A program made the translations under genes and the position numbers. Shown here in pieces: positions 43,870 to 55,640 of a stretch of DNA of 64,000 bases (position 1 is its first letter; every line of letters starts with the position of its first letter). The notes beneath the pieces were generated by a model. The model was given only the letters and a program-made list of their open reading frames with translations, was not told where the DNA came from and made no database searches. Source of the stretch: Ligustrum vulgare (Eukaryota > Streptophyta > Magnoliopsida > Lamiales > Oleaceae); NCBI GenBank assembly GCA_963555705.1, contig OY743170.1, positions 11,571,096 to 11,635,095 on the forward strand, written 5' to 3'.

Positions 43870-44409
43870 GGTCATAATCTCTGTTTGAGAGTTGATTGAT
43901 TGATCCTTTAAAATTCCTTGGTTTTTACAATATATATAAATTGCCTACAACTGCTTCCACCGTTTGAATTATTGATTTGCCGCCTTGATTTGTAACTTGC
44001 TTGGAATAATTGATGCCCAACATGTTGTATAACCGTCACCTACTATTGATTGTCTCCAGTAATTCCCATGATTTCTTTTAACTGCTTCTTTAATCCCATC
44101 TGGTTTGGTCATCCAGTTGCCTCTGCATTCATCTGATTGCCATAGTGCCTTAGTAATCACCCGGTCGCCTAAAGTACCTTAATTATTGCCCAATCGCCCA
44201 AAGTACCTTAATTATCGCCCAGTCGCCCAACTCCCTTTGCATCGCCCTCAATGGGCTATCATGTTTCGGGTGTTTTATGTTGGGCCTCCGTATGATAGTG
44301 TCAACATTTAGGCCTAAAGACATTTGGACCTAAACTTCTTCTAATGAATCACACCCTTTGGGCCATCGAATTGGGCCTTGTGAATTTAGGTATTTTTTGG
44401 GTATCAACA
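43870..44409 (-). repeat. 3' LTR of the Tat Gypsy
   Basis: On the minus strand it starts TGTTGATACCC at 44409. Its left part (43880-44170) aligns closely with 63450-63727. The left boundary is approximate because sequence similarity fades near 43870. It contains repeated 'cgcccaatcgccc' words at 44160-44240. Confidence 0.8.
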
Positions 44410-44412
44410 ATT

Positions 44413-44424
44413 ATCCCCCAATAT
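44413..44424 (-). other. Polypurine tract of the Tat Gypsy
   Basis: The minus strand reads ATTGGGGGATAA just outside the LTR, the expected plus-strand priming site. Confidence 0.6.
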
Positions 44425-44736
44425 GGCCAAATTAATATCGATTATTAATCTTGTGCCATATTCCTGCATATTTATTTTTCGCGATGCTTGGCACCTATCT
44501 TGTTTAGTGGTGTCCTTCCGTATTTCCAAAAATGTATTATCACGTAACCCATATAAACTGCAAAACATGTCACTTTATCGCACCGCATTACCCACATTCA
44601 GTACTACCGCATCATCCACGTTCAGTATCATTGTATCTTCCCTCATCTATAAAGGACATTGTTCATCGTATTCATTTCTCACTCAAACCTTCACGTTCTT
44701 GTAATTTTCTTTAAAGGTTCAACTCTTCTAGAAAAG

Positions 44737-47612
44737 ATGTCGAATTTAGAAAAGCAATCAGAAAATTCCATTATTTTCGAGGATTTCCGAGAACTCCTCG
44801 CAAAACCATACGTGAACCCTGCTTCCCTTTTGCCAGCCAACCTTAACAATCATGAATTCTTTCTGGTCCCATCCTTTAATAATGCTGATTATGTTGGGCG
44901 AGTTTCCGTGAGCCAACTATTACCTTGTACTCAAAACCCCTTTTTTTGAACTCTTTTCCATTAATGCCAATTCGTGAGAAAAGTATTCGCACATGGCCAA
45001 AATCTAATACTACTTTTCTCCTTTGGTACACACGTATGATGGGTCATGGTCCCACAAAAGCAATTTTTGATCGTGTTAGAATTTTTGACCTATTAGAAAT
45101 TGCCTTACACCCTCCAATTTATGATTCTATCCTTTTCCCCATTGCTTTGATTTTTTGGTCTGATGAATATAATACCTTCATTTTTCCTCTTGGCCCAATG
45201 TCCATTACATTAATAGATGTTGGTGCTTTAGTAAATCTCCCTCCTTTGGGTGACACAATATCTCCCACCATCTTGGTTATCGCTGTTGCCCCAAAGTTTG
45301 ACAAGAAATTCACTGATTCTTACTTAGGCATGCAAGAGCTTTATAATAATAATCCTACTGTTGAGCCTACTCATCCTGAGCGAGTAGCTTTCCTCCAGGT
45401 GTTGTTATGTAAGTATGTTCTTTGTGTACCTAGTGTTAAACCTTCCATGTCATAATTTCCTATAGTGCATGAATTAACGTGTGGCAGGTCACTAAATCTT
45501 TGTTCCTTATTCTTAGCTGCCTTCTATAGAGGCATGGCTTCTCTACAACATCAATTGAGAAATAATGCATCTCCTACTAGCAGCGGGCCTCTTTGGCTTG
45601 CTCAAATGTGGTTCAGAGCATACTTTCCGCAATTTGGCGCTCCATTAGCTCCTCCTCTCTCTGTTAACTGTTACAAGCTAGCTATCAATCAGCTAGCCCC
45701 TGTTAAAATGTTAAGCAGAGATGTTTTCACCTTCTTTTATAATTTCATTCAATTCCTACCTTTCTCTCTTTTTCTACTCATCAAATTCCTCTCTATGTGC
45801 GACCTCCCCTTTGAATGATGTAAGCACTTTGTTGTTCGTTCGAGTCCAATACTTGACTGGCAAAGATTTGTTCCACGATATTGTTACTGGAAACAAAGGC
45901 CAAAGCAGGGGTTGAGCTCTATGCTCCCCAATTTGTTGCTCGCCAACTCGGTTTCGGCCAAACATGGCATGTCCCTCCCTATTTCTCTAAAAGCTTAACT
46001 GAGCGTTTCCATACTATTAGCAAAACAGAGGCTCAGATCATCGAAGCTCATAACAATCTTTTATCCGATGGTTTTGCTATAGTGCCCTTCCGTCCTACCT
46101 TTGTTGTCCATCCTCTCTTTGACCAATTCTGGCCATCTGTGAAACGCAGATTTTTTTCAAATGATGCCAATCGCGCTTTCCACTTACTTGAAAGTTTAGG
46201 AACTTCTAATACTTCCCCAATTCGTGCTCTCCCTTTATCAATTAGGCCTCCTTATTCAAAGTCCCCATCTACTCGTAGTAAACTACCTGCAATGGTTCTT
46301 GCTTCATCTTCTCCAGTTAGAGTAGTAAAAGGTGTCTCTAGCCACAAACGACTAGTTCTAGTTTCTTCTGGTCTGCCCGAAGTTGATGAAGATGATGATG
46401 ATGCTCCCCTTATCATTAGGAGAAAGGTATTTGAGTCTATAATCTTGTTTGTTTATCAAACATATACATGAAAACATATATTAATGCTTTGCTTGGATTT
46501 TCAGAAAAGCAAGAATTCTTCCGTGAACATTTTGTCTCAAGCAGTTCTTTCTCCGTCCAAGTCATCTAAAGAGGGGATCTCATCTGAGAAGGAGCTATCT
46601 TCAGGGCGTTGACCCCCCACATGTTGACCCAAAAGGTAGTGTAGTGTATTAACACTTTTCTGTGCACCATCATTTACTCTTTTACTCATTGCCATTTATT
46701 CCTATGTAGATTTGCATGTTGTGGTGGGAGCTAATCGCCTAGACAAAGGTAAGGCTTCAAGGATGGCTTGATCATCTAGTAGTATCCCTCAATCTCCCCC
46801 TCCAAAAGTGGCTGATGAGGTAAACATTCCATATCAATTTTTCCTACTCTTTCATTTACCTACTGTAATGGAAATGTTAAAAAATTACATTTCTCTTTTA
46901 CAGGATGTTGATGCTGGTTTGCGCTCTATCCAGGATTTATTCAACACTTGGGAACAGCTCTGCACAACCAGTGCTTCTCGTTCTCCAACCAATCGTTCTT
47001 CTCCCATACCTGCTGCATCTTCAAAGGAGAACATGAAGATTCTTAAGCTATCAGTCCTTGAATATACTTCTTTTTTGGACTTGGACATAATTGAAACCGG
47101 TGCCTCCGGTCAACGAGATAAATTCAAACGATTGAGTACACAAATGGCACATGCACTTGAACTTCCATCGATCAACATTCCATATGATGTCAAACTGGCC
47201 TTGAAAGTTGTCCGATCTGAAATAAGTTCCCTACTAGCACAAATAGGAAGATTTGAACGACAAGAAGACTCAATATATACGCGTACTGGATGAGAAAGAG
47301 TCTCTTCGAGATGAGTTTAAGAAAAGTAAAAGCATCCTCGATGAGCTTTCTTCTGATGTTATGTTTGAGGATTCCCTGATGGTATCCTTGACAGCTGAGA
47401 TGAAAGAGCTCCAAGTAAAAATGGATAACTGCAAGCCTAGATTAGCTGCTAAAAAGAGAAACACTTCCCTGGAACTTGAACGAGCCAAATCCGTGCTTGA
47501 GCATTATTCAAGTATAAATATTGATGAAGGGCTCATAGCTGAATTAGTTGCTACCTCTGAAAGTCAGAGTGCAGAATGGGAGGCGCTTAGGGAACATATG
47601 CATTCTCTTTAG
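44737..47612 (+). pseudogene. Plant mobile domain (PMD) gene with introns, antisense to the retroelement
   Basis: Starts at ATG 44737. Frames at 44737-44948, 44925-45818 and 45881-46426 carry PMD features: W-P-K-S-N-T-T-F, W-S-D-E-Y-N-T-F-x-F-P-L-G-P-M-S-I-T-L-x-D-V, and later R-Q-L-G-F. Introns with GT-AG ends lie at 46427-46504, 46636-46709 and 46820-46903. The last exon (46904-47612) encodes a long coiled coil. Damage: a frameshift at the C4T7 run near 44940, a TAA at 45453-45455, frameshifts near 45820-45880 and 47270, and further stops at 46612 and near 46768. PMD proteins of plants act in silencing and are also found in transposons. Overall it is a recently broken gene. Confidence 0.8.
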
Positions 47613-47956
47613 GGCAAACTGTAATTTTACTTGCTTTTGTAGAAAAACATTGTTTCTTCTTTGTTTACTTTGCAATGGCAGCCAGTTTCCATTATAACAC
47701 CAACCAATTTATCAATGAGATTAGATTTTTGCTTTGCTAGTATTTTGCACCATATCACCTAATTACCTCAATTATATTTGTTCACTCTCCCATAAGGAAG
47801 GAACACACCTCTTCGAATATCCACCATTGATAAATCTTATGCGTTTTATGCCAAAATAAACTCTGTTAGGCAATACACTTTATATGGCCATTCCCAGTTG
47901 GGTGATCATATTTGGCATGATTGTTGGCACATATTCCTTCCAGGGTGAAAGCAAAC
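47613..47956. other. Junction between PMD gene and pol
   Basis: No supported frame on either strand. Integrase should lie here on the minus strand in an intact element; no zinc-binding or DDE motif was found, so integrase is deleted. Confidence 0.5.
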
Positions 47957-48163
47957 TCATAACAAACCCCCAATGACTTTACCAATACCTAATCCTGCAC
48001 CTTTGCAAGTTTTTACGTCAAAGTATAAAATCCAGGGTTTTAAACCAGACAAGTCAACCTCTAATTCAATCTCTTTAGGCATGTCTAGACATGGATGGTC
48101 GGCCAGAAAATTAGTCGGTGCTTGATTTTTAACTATCTGTTGGGGGTATGTATTGTATTTCAA
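47957..48163 (-). pseudogene. Second (archaeal-like) RNase H remnant of the Tat Gypsy
   Basis: The frame shows A-P-T-N-F-L-A-D-H-P followed by W-I-L-Y-F-D-V and G-A-G-L-G-I, the start of the additional RNase H domain found in Tat/Ogre pol. The catalytic aspartate of Y-F-D is present, the domain is truncated after G-I. Confidence 0.75.
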
Positions 48164-48560
48164 ACTCTGATTGGGTCATGGTCCAAAGGCCAATTCTTTG
48201 ATGTAAAACAGGGCGAGAGAACGTACACTTAACTAAATTTACTTTAGAAATTAAGTAAACAGTTACAGGTCGTAAATATGCCCTCAATTTCTTATATATA
48301 AAGAATAAGGCAAGACAAAGTTTTTCAATAGTCGAATAATTATATTCACATTTTGTTAACTGCCTACTTAAATAATAGATTGCCTTTTCTTCACCAAGTT
48401 GGTATTCTTGTGCGACCATTCCGGATGTGGATTCTTGTTCAGCCGATAAGTAGACTTTCATTGGCTTTCCTTGGATAAGAAACACAAGCACAGGTGGACT
48501 TGACAAGTATATCTTCAGGCCATCAAAATCCTTTTGATGTTCTTCCCTCCAGATGAAATC
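48129..48560 (-). pseudogene. Gypsy RT tail and RNase H remnant
   Basis: Begins with the RT thumb (F-x-W-x-E-E-H-Q-K-D-F) and L-S-S-P-P-V-L, then RNase H (Y-L-S-A-E, Y-Y-L-S-R, Y-S-T-I-E-K-L-C-L-A-L). The RT palm with its YxDD box is missing upstream, where 48570-48945 holds only a coiled-coil-like frame. Active Gypsy RT cannot be made. Confidence 0.85.
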
Positions 48561-48666
48561 GTCCTGATTTTTTAACTTTAGAAGAGGAGAAAAAGCTTTT
48601 GTTCACCCTCTTGACTAAGCATCTGGCTAATGAATGTCGGATGATTTTCCCCCTCGTCGCCAATGT

Positions 48667-48945
48667 TTACTTTAATAAAGGATCCTGTGCTTCATCGTGC
48701 CTATTTTTTTTAATCTTCATTGCTTCATCATTCAGGTTGCTAGTAGCCACTACCTCTTCTAAGCAATCTACCTTATTAATTTCTCGGCCAACGTTCTGCT
48801 CTAATTCAAATACTGCTGACTTACTCCTCAATGATTCTAAAGCCACTTCTTCCTTAATCCTTACCTTACACTCTTTATTGAAAGCTATCAGTTTAGCTTT
48901 AAAGGCCTTGATATATGCCCGACTCCCTCGTCGTTGACTATCCAT
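48667..48945 (-). CDS. Unidentified 92-residue lysine/glutamate-rich frame
   Basis: A charged helical frame with heptad-like spacing lies between protease and RT tail on the minus strand. I do not recognise it. It replaces the RT core, so it may be filler DNA or an antisense fragment related to the coiled-coil end of the PMD gene, but no clear match was visible. Probably not an independent gene. Confidence 0.25.
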   Translation of the reverse strand: MDSQRRGSRAYIKAFKAKLIAFNKECKVRIKEEVALESLRSKSAVFELEQNVGREINKVDCLEEVVATSNLNDEAMKIKKNRHDEAQDPLLK

Positions 48946-49058
48946 TAGGTTCCTTTGATTAACCTTCTGCCAATTATTGGCCTCTCAAGGGCCACTATGT
49001 TTGGCCTCATTTGACTAAAGATTTTAGCAAGAGCATCTACTGAATATGTTTCTTCGCT

Positions 49059-50122
49059 CTATGAGATAATCTGAGTTTCTTCCCCATCTTGGATGATCCT
49101 GATGGGCCCGTAGTTCCCTTCATACATGAATCTTTCTGTAGAATTTTCCTTCGCAATGAAAGGTATGTGGTCTGCTTGTACAACTTCTGCTTCTCCCTTG
49201 TCGTTCCTAAACACCAAACATTGATGGAGCGATGATGGTATGCACCAGCTTCCATATATCCAATCTCTCCCTAACAACACATTATAACTGGTAGGACCGT
49301 CTGTCACAAAGAAGATCATGGTCCTGGTGGTTGTTCCGACAGTTATCTCTAACGGTATTACTCCATTGGCTGAAGTCGCTCCCCATTGAAACTTGTAAGG
49401 ATAACCTCTGTTGGGATCATATCCTTTTCTGTTTTTTGCAAATTTTCTCTCATCATTCTGGATGGGATGGTATTTATGGTTGATCCGTTATCAATAAGTA
49501 CTTTTGATACAGGGATACCATTGATTTGGGCATTCGCATACAATGACCTCAAATGTTTTGTTAACTTTAGAGAAGGCTTCCTGAAGATAACCTTTTTTGT
49601 TGCATCTATCTCTACTTCTTGCTTATCTTCCTTCACACTGACTTCCTCTGCCACTTCATTCTGTAAGACTTCTTCTGGACTTTCCACACACTGGTTGCTC
49701 CTTTCATTTCTCTCCCGTAATTCCCCATCTGTAAACCATCCAGTAGGAGGAAGTATTCTCAGAGGTGACCCACACTTTTCAGACCGCTGCACTCTTACTT
49801 TCCTTTTAGGTGTTCCATATAGCACACAAAAGTCAAATGCACGTCCGGATGGCTCGCCCAATAGATCTACTTCACGGACACCCTCTTGATATAACTGCTT
49901 TAGTAATTTATTGCGTGATACCCCTTGCTTCCTTCTTTCTACTTCTAAATCAATTTCTTCTTCTATGTCTGTCATGTCGTCGTGCCCTTCTTCATAAGCC
50001 TCTTGGGAAGTTTGACCTTCTTTGCATATCAGTACGCAAGCTTCCTCTTCATTTTCCTCTCTTTCATCCTCTACATTCTCTTTATTCTTAAATTCATTGG
50101 CCAATAAGTAGTTATTAGCCAT
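49059..50122 (-). pseudogene. Tat Gypsy aspartic protease region
   Basis: The 254-residue frame at 49358-50122 starts with a long acidic linker and ends in the protease: L-R-S-L-Y-A-N-A-Q-I-N-G, then V-L-I-D-N-G-S-T-I-N (canonical D-G-G or D-S-G, here D-N-G). The 49059-49319 frame continues with Y-N-V-L-L-G-R-D-W-I and P-S-S-L-H-Q, the conserved Tat protease C-terminus. A frameshift lies between them. It would cleave the Gag-Pol polyprotein. Confidence 0.85.
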
Positions 50123-50599
50123 AACCAGAGGCAGTGTTCCAAACTGAATAGTAGTAGATCGCTCTGGGTCTTCCTCATCTTCACTTTGCTTGCTGATTTC
50201 AAAATTTGACTTTCCAGTAGAATTTTCTGGTACTTTCTCTGCTAACTCCCCTGTACTATTCCCCTTATTATTATAAAGGGCATTTTAGTTAGCCACCTTG
50301 ACCATCTTAGGTGCCTCAAGAGATGATGATCCCTGCTGCTGCCTCATCATCTTCCCATAATTTCTCTGGAAACGCCTTTGTTGTGTCCTAGTCATCTCAT
50401 TGAAAGGCACAACTCTTCCTGCATTGTATTGGAATGAATGCCAGACATTTGCCTTACGTGGTTGACGTCTAAACGTCCTTCTACTGTTTGTCGGCCAAAA
50501 CTGCTTTTCATAAGTTGGCCTTCTACTTATTGAAATGTTTCGCTCCCTGTCGGGCTGGAAACTAGTACAACACTGGGGTGACTGTAATATCCCCGTGTT

Positions 50600-52143
50600 C
50601 TAATTTCTTCTACAGGCTTGTTTACCTATCCGTTACATCTAGCACATAAAACGTTTTCATCCCCTTTGGGCTCCGTCCCTTTGAGTCGTCCAAAGACATT
50701 AGGACGTCGTTCAACATCTTGTTTTCCATCATCAATTACTAACTTGAACTTTGGCAACTTATTTTGAAAATTAGCCGCCATCATGTTCACCACAACTGGC
50801 TTTAGGAAATGGTTTTCATCCACTGCCATCTTCTTTTTGGACTCAAAGGCGATTCGTCCTGACTCAATGGCATCTTGTAGCACATGTTGGAAAACCAAGC
50901 AATTGTTAGTCATGTGAGATCACGCATTATGTCATTTATAATATTTTTTGCTCTTAATTTGTTCAGGACTTGGAAACTTAAGTTTATCGCTCAACTTTAT
51001 CTACTTATCCTTATACAATTTATCAAATATAAGGTCGCTTTAGTCACATCAAACGAAAATATCTTGGCCTTTTTATTTCTATCTTCCACAGGCTCATCTT
51101 TCGCTGTTGTGTTTGATTCAGCCGCTATGGGGAAAGCATATGAATCCCCTTCAATTAGTTCGACTAAACATAGCTCATTCTGGTCATAGTGTTCATTATC
51201 AACCATATGAACATCAAAGTTTGGGACTCTATAGTAAGTCCCTTGCTAGAATTTTTCATTTTTTCTTCTTCTCTTAATAGACATTCATATCTAATCACAG
51301 TAGCGCTCAATTCAAAAAGGTCAGGGAATTTCCTATCCTGAAATTTCTTTTTTAAGTCGAAAGTTAAGAAACTTTGAGTGATTTTGACAAATTCTTTATT
51401 AGGAAAAGGTACAAAACATTTACTCCTGACTGTTTTGAACCTTTGAAGAAAACCTTCTGCCCGTTAATTAGGCAATTGCCTTAAAGTAGCTAGATTGGCC
51501 AAAGTTACTTCATATTCAGTTTTGTAAAATTGAGCATGGAACAATTGTTCTAACTGTTGCAATGTCTATACAGAATTTGCAGGCAAGTTGATGGACCATG
51601 AGAAAGCTATCCATGTTAATAAACTAGGGAATAATCTTACCTTATGGTAATTACTTCGCCACATTGCAAAGTGAATCGCCTTGTATGTTCTAAGGTAGAA
51701 ATTTCTCCTAGACCAGTGAATAATGAAAATTCTGATATTTTATACCCCCTATTCCATGAATATGCTTGATCCACCCAATCAGGGTTTGATTTTGTGTAAG
51801 TATGCCTTATACAAGGGCGTATTCCTACGGTCATTTGGTCACGCACAATTTCAACGATTTGATCTCTCAAAAAGATGTTGGGATCATAAGGAACGCTTAT
51901 GGGTTGGTTCCCTAGTGGTATCGCTTGAGGCCTAACGTTTGGCAATGTGTTTGTGGCAAATGTGTCATTATTTGGGCTATTATTATTATTATTATAGGTC
52001 TGAGTATTTCCCCCATCATTTACATGTGGGGAATTTTGTCCATTATTTTGGACGTTGCCTCTTGCAATTGGGTTACCACCCAAGTTTGATACATTTGAGT
52101 TTACTCCATAGTTTGATACACAATTACCGTTACCCAAACTAGC
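50600..52143 (-). pseudogene. Tat Gypsy gag, main part
   Basis: The 51637-52140 frame has an Asn-rich linker, then F-S-L-F-T-G-L-G-E-I-S-T-L-E-H, R-F-T-L-Q-C-G-E, the typical Tat gag start. Broken frames at 50997-51206 (K-K-A-K-I-F-S-F-D-V-T-K) and 50626-50913 (the N-N-C-x-V-F motif, then an A-R-C-N-G partial knuckle) follow. Gag is split by the Gypsy inserted at 52144. Confidence 0.8.
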
Positions 52144-52885
52144 TGATGTGATTAGAGGTAGGAGGATCAAAGAAGAAAACAAGGTATGGGCGATTCCATA
52201 ACAATCTACAAGGAAAAGCGGGTAACTTTTGTGTTGGGCACGAGTCGAGAATCAAAACGAATCAAGTTGCTTCGAAGGGACGAAGATTGTTGCCGCCGGA
52301 CCAACCACTTGATCGAGTGGTGAAACAAAGGGAGCGATCGCTCGATGGCATCAAAATTTAACCAGAGAGTTTCAAGCGTCTCTACGCGATCGCGACAAGA
52401 TGGCTTGCGCGATCGCGCGGTTAATCTGAGACCAGATTTTCGCGACTTTTTTATTTAATTCCATATTTTTAATTATTGTTTCCAAAGTTTAGGGCCCGTT
52501 AGCGGCTAAACCTAGTTTTAGGTGGTTTTTCATTATATTATTGACAATTTCATTATTTCAAAACAGTTTTGAGTTTATTGATATTGTTGAGAGAGGATTC
52601 TCTTGTTGAAATGTTGAGTTATTTCCTTTTGTTTAGAACTTATCAAAGATTAAATCCTTGTGGAGTTCACCCCAAACTTATCAAGAAATTAGGCAATCCT
52701 TGTGGCGTTCAACAATTCCAAATCTTTCCTCCGCATCGTCAATTTCTTGCATATGAGGATTGAGTTGGAATCCTATCGTCTAATTTAATTATTGTTTCTT
52801 GTGTTTAATCTGATTTAAGTCTTTCCTAGGTTTTTATTTTAGTTATTCCGTGTTTTCGTCGTGTTCCAAGATTGGGATCACGTCA
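52144..52885 (+). repeat. 5' LTR of Gypsy element 2
   Basis: 742 bp, starts TGATGTGATTAGAGG, ends GATCACGTCA. Partner 62067-62809. It has a GCGATCGC-rich patch near 52336-52420 with repeats of CGATCG. Confidence 0.92.
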
Positions 52886-52887
52886 TC

Positions 52888-52899
52888 TGGTATCAAAGG
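52888..52899 (+). other. Primer binding site of Gypsy element 2
   Basis: TGGTATCAAAGG, a variant of the tRNA-Met site with a changed seventh to twelfth base pattern, two bases after the LTR. Confidence 0.7.
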
Positions 52900-53095
52900 T
52901 TGGATCTAGTTCTGATTCTTGTCTTTACTTGATTTCTTCGTGTTCTTTGTGCCAGTAAGCTTTTTTTTCATTTTTTGATCCATAAAAATCCTACAGAAAA
53001 TTCAAAAGTGTTTTTCGAGTTCATTTTTCGTCCAAATCCAATTTCCCTTTTTTCTGCCATTCTTGTAGTCAAATTTTCTTGTAGTCTCAAAAAAA

Positions 53096-53725
53096 ATGTC
53101 TCACAAGGAGGAATTCACATCATCATCGTCTGTGGGTGACAAGAAACAACCAAAATTTCTGGATAGAAAATTTGAGCAGGATAATGATGATATTGCAGCA
53201 ATACAGGCACAATTTGAGAGGTTTATGGCTCAGATAGAGAATTGGGTGCAGAACGTGAACAACAACCTCGGGATCAATCTCATAATGATTATCAGGTTAG
53301 GAGAGGTAATAGGTGTGAGGTTGGTATGGATGATGAGAGCATGGGTGGTGAAAGTGGTAGTATATCTTCCGTGGGAAGTATGCGAAGGAGGGATAGAGAA
53401 GATAGGTATGAAATGAGGTATGATAGGGAACATTTTAATGTTAGGGGGCATCGTGGAGGTAGAGATGTTGAGGATGACGACCTTGGGAAAATTAAAATGA
53501 GAATATCATCGTTCCTGGGTAGGAGTGATCCGGAGGCGTACCTGGATTGGGAAACAAAGGTTGAACGGCTTTTTGATTGTCATAATTATTCTAAAAAGAA
53601 GAAAGTGAAATTAGTAGTGATTTAATTCAAAGATTATGCAAATATTTGGTGGGATCAACTAGTGATGGGTAGGAGGAGGAACCTTGAGGGGCCGGTGGAG
53701 ACTTGGGTGAATTAAAGACCATAAT
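53096..53725 (+). pseudogene. Gypsy element 2 gag, N-terminal part
   Basis: ATG at 53096; frame 1 runs to about 53270, then a one-base shift into the 53242-53625 frame, which carries the retrotransposon gag core F-L-G-R-S-D-P-E-A-Y-L-D-W-E and F-D-C-H-N-Y-S. A stop after V-V-I (53623) is followed by W-W-D-Q-L. The TSD ATAAT of element 3 ends this part. Gag forms the particle. Confidence 0.85.
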
Positions 53726-53970
53726 TGATACGAATCATGATGGACTTGACAAAAAGAACTACAAATCAAGCCAATCAAAACATTAATGTCCTGTTCAAAG
53801 GGAAACAATTCAGTAATTTCATAAGGGAAGAAGATTGGAGGTAATAATTATGGTCAAAGAAGATTTGGGATGAAATTAGCAATAAAAAAATCCGTTAGGA
53901 TTGTGATCCAGATTTTTAATCGGAGATTGAAGCTCAGTTTTTATATAGAATACGTCCAAATGTGGGAACA

Positions 53971-54025
<55 letters not shown>

Positions 54026-54656
54026 ATTTTAGATCTTTTAATCTTCTTTCCGACGCACTTTGAATCAGTACAATAGGAAGTTGGGAGAGAAAGTTATGAC
54101 CAAAATACCAAGAGAGCATGCTCCTGAGGAAAGTGAAAAAATTATGCAGTCGGGCCATTACATCCGTAACCTCAATAATTACAGCCATAACTTAATTTCT
54201 ACTTAATTTCAGTGCATTTTAGGTTTAATTCCGTTTTTACTTGTTTTAGGGTTTATTTTGTGCCCCTATTGCTGCTAGACCTAGCTTTAGTTTGGTTTTA
54301 CATTATTTATATCATTTTCTTTCATTTTAACAATAAGTTTTTGATGAATGAAATATATTGAGTGTCTTTGCTCTCTAAAGGTGAGGATTCCCTTTAACCC
54401 AAACTTTTCAAATATTGTGTGATATTTGTGGCGTTCAACAAATCGAACTTATCAAAGGAACTAGAGAACCTTTGTGGCATTCACCCCATTATGGTTCTTG
54501 TTTCAGCATCGTAATGGGTCTCGGGTTTAATATACCTCTAGTTCTTACGTCACGAGGATCAGTCGTAGTGTTATCGTCCGTTCCAACCTGAATTCAGAAC
54601 TTTCCCGGCGTTTTGTTCCGCGAGTTCTTCGTGATTCCCCGAACGGGATCACATCA
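53726..54656 (+). repeat. 5' LTR of Gypsy element 3
   Basis: 931 bp, TGATACGAATC...GATCACATCA. It is longer than its partner chiefly because of a (TA)n run at 53973-54022. Confidence 0.92.
53973..54022. repeat. (TA)n microsatellite in one LTR
   Basis: About 24 TA repeats after GAACATC; the partner LTR at 59936-59970 instead has a unique sequence TATTTCTAGAAGAATTG with a short TATATAT. Confidence 0.95.
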
Positions 54657-54658
54657 GT

Positions 54659-54670
54659 TGGTATCAGAGC
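54659..54670 (+). other. Primer binding site of Gypsy element 3
   Basis: TGGTATCAGAGC, exact tRNA-Met complement, two bases after the LTR. Confidence 0.9.
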
Positions 54671-54787
54671 AGGACTATGGATTCGGGTTTTTTTTTTCTA
54701 TTCTAGTTTGATTCTGCATTTTTATCATCGAGTCTACATAGAATCATCCATATCCTGTTTTTATTCAAAAATTCAAGAACCACTTTC

Positions 54788-55216
54788 TTGAGTTTCTTTA
54801 AAATCCTCTCCGTTCTTGAATGTTTTTTTAACATCACACAAGGAATGGATTATGATTCGGGCTCCTTGTTCAAAACTAGATGTTATGTGGATCATAAGCG
54901 GTGTAGTGTGGCAATTGATGGAGAGTGCTTTACTAATTTTGTTAGTAGCACCGCGGTTGAAAAAGTAGGTTTACCCCTAGTACCACACTATAAATCTTAT
55001 AGGATGAAGTGGATGAGGGAGTTTGGGAAGTTCAAAGTAACCAAACAAGTTCTAGTGCCTATCGCCCATGGAAGGCATAGTGAGGATGTATGGTGTGATG
55101 TAGTGCCATTAAAATCTTATCATATTTTATTGGGAAAACCATGGAGACGTAGAAGGGAGGTTTTTTATGATAAGAGTATGCACATATACAAATTCCTTAA
55201 GAAAGGGAAAATATGA
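54788..55216 (+). CDS. Gypsy element 3 protease
   Basis: The open frame 54788-55216 (142 residues) covers the whole retropepsin: F-K-T-R-C-Y-V, then A-I-D-G-E-C-F-T-N (the usual catalytic D-G-G-S reads D-G-E-C), V-E-K-V-G-L-P, W-C-D-V-V-P and H-I-L-L-G-K-P-W. The aspartate is kept but the following glycine is replaced by glutamate, so activity is doubtful. The protein probably starts at the ATG at 54845, as the first part is leader. Confidence 0.8.
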   Translation: MSFFKILSVLECFFNITQGMDYDSGSLFKTRCYVDHKRCSVAIDGECFTNFVSSTAVEKVGLPLVPHYKSYRMKWMREFGKFKVTKQVLVPIAHGRHSEDVWCDVVPLKSYHILLGKPWRRRREVFYDKSMHIYKFLKKGKI

Positions 55217-55640
55217 GCACTATATGGGTTGACATTAGAGGACGCACTAGAAGATTCACTAAGGAAGGAGAGTGAAAGGTGGTGTAATAGGAAGTATCGT
55301 GGGGATAAGGATATTGAGAAGAAGGAGGTGGAGTTGAAATTAAAAACAGATGATCAAACTCCAAAATTTGATGAGGAAGATGTGGCAGTTATAGTTGTAG
55401 TTGAATTACAAGAAGAACCTTTGGATAGGGATGTTGAAAAGAAGGAGGGAGACTTGAAACATGAGTTAGAAGTAGTGGAAGAAACTCCAAAATTTGGCGA
55501 GGAAAGGGTAGAGTTGGGTAGCAAGAGAATCATTGTAAATACAATTATTGATGATGAGAAGCATGAGTTAGAAGTTGAGGTGGGTGTTCAAGATTTGAGC
55601 TTTAAAGTGGAAGATCCACATTTGGGTAGTAATGAGGTAG

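Noticed and set aside
49386..50091. Plus-strand frames of 167 and 93 residues
   Set aside because: Shadows of the Tat protease and acidic linker on the minus strand.
53870..54188. Frames running through the TA repeat on both strands
   Set aside because: Alternating Ile-Tyr residues come from (TA)n; no coding evidence.
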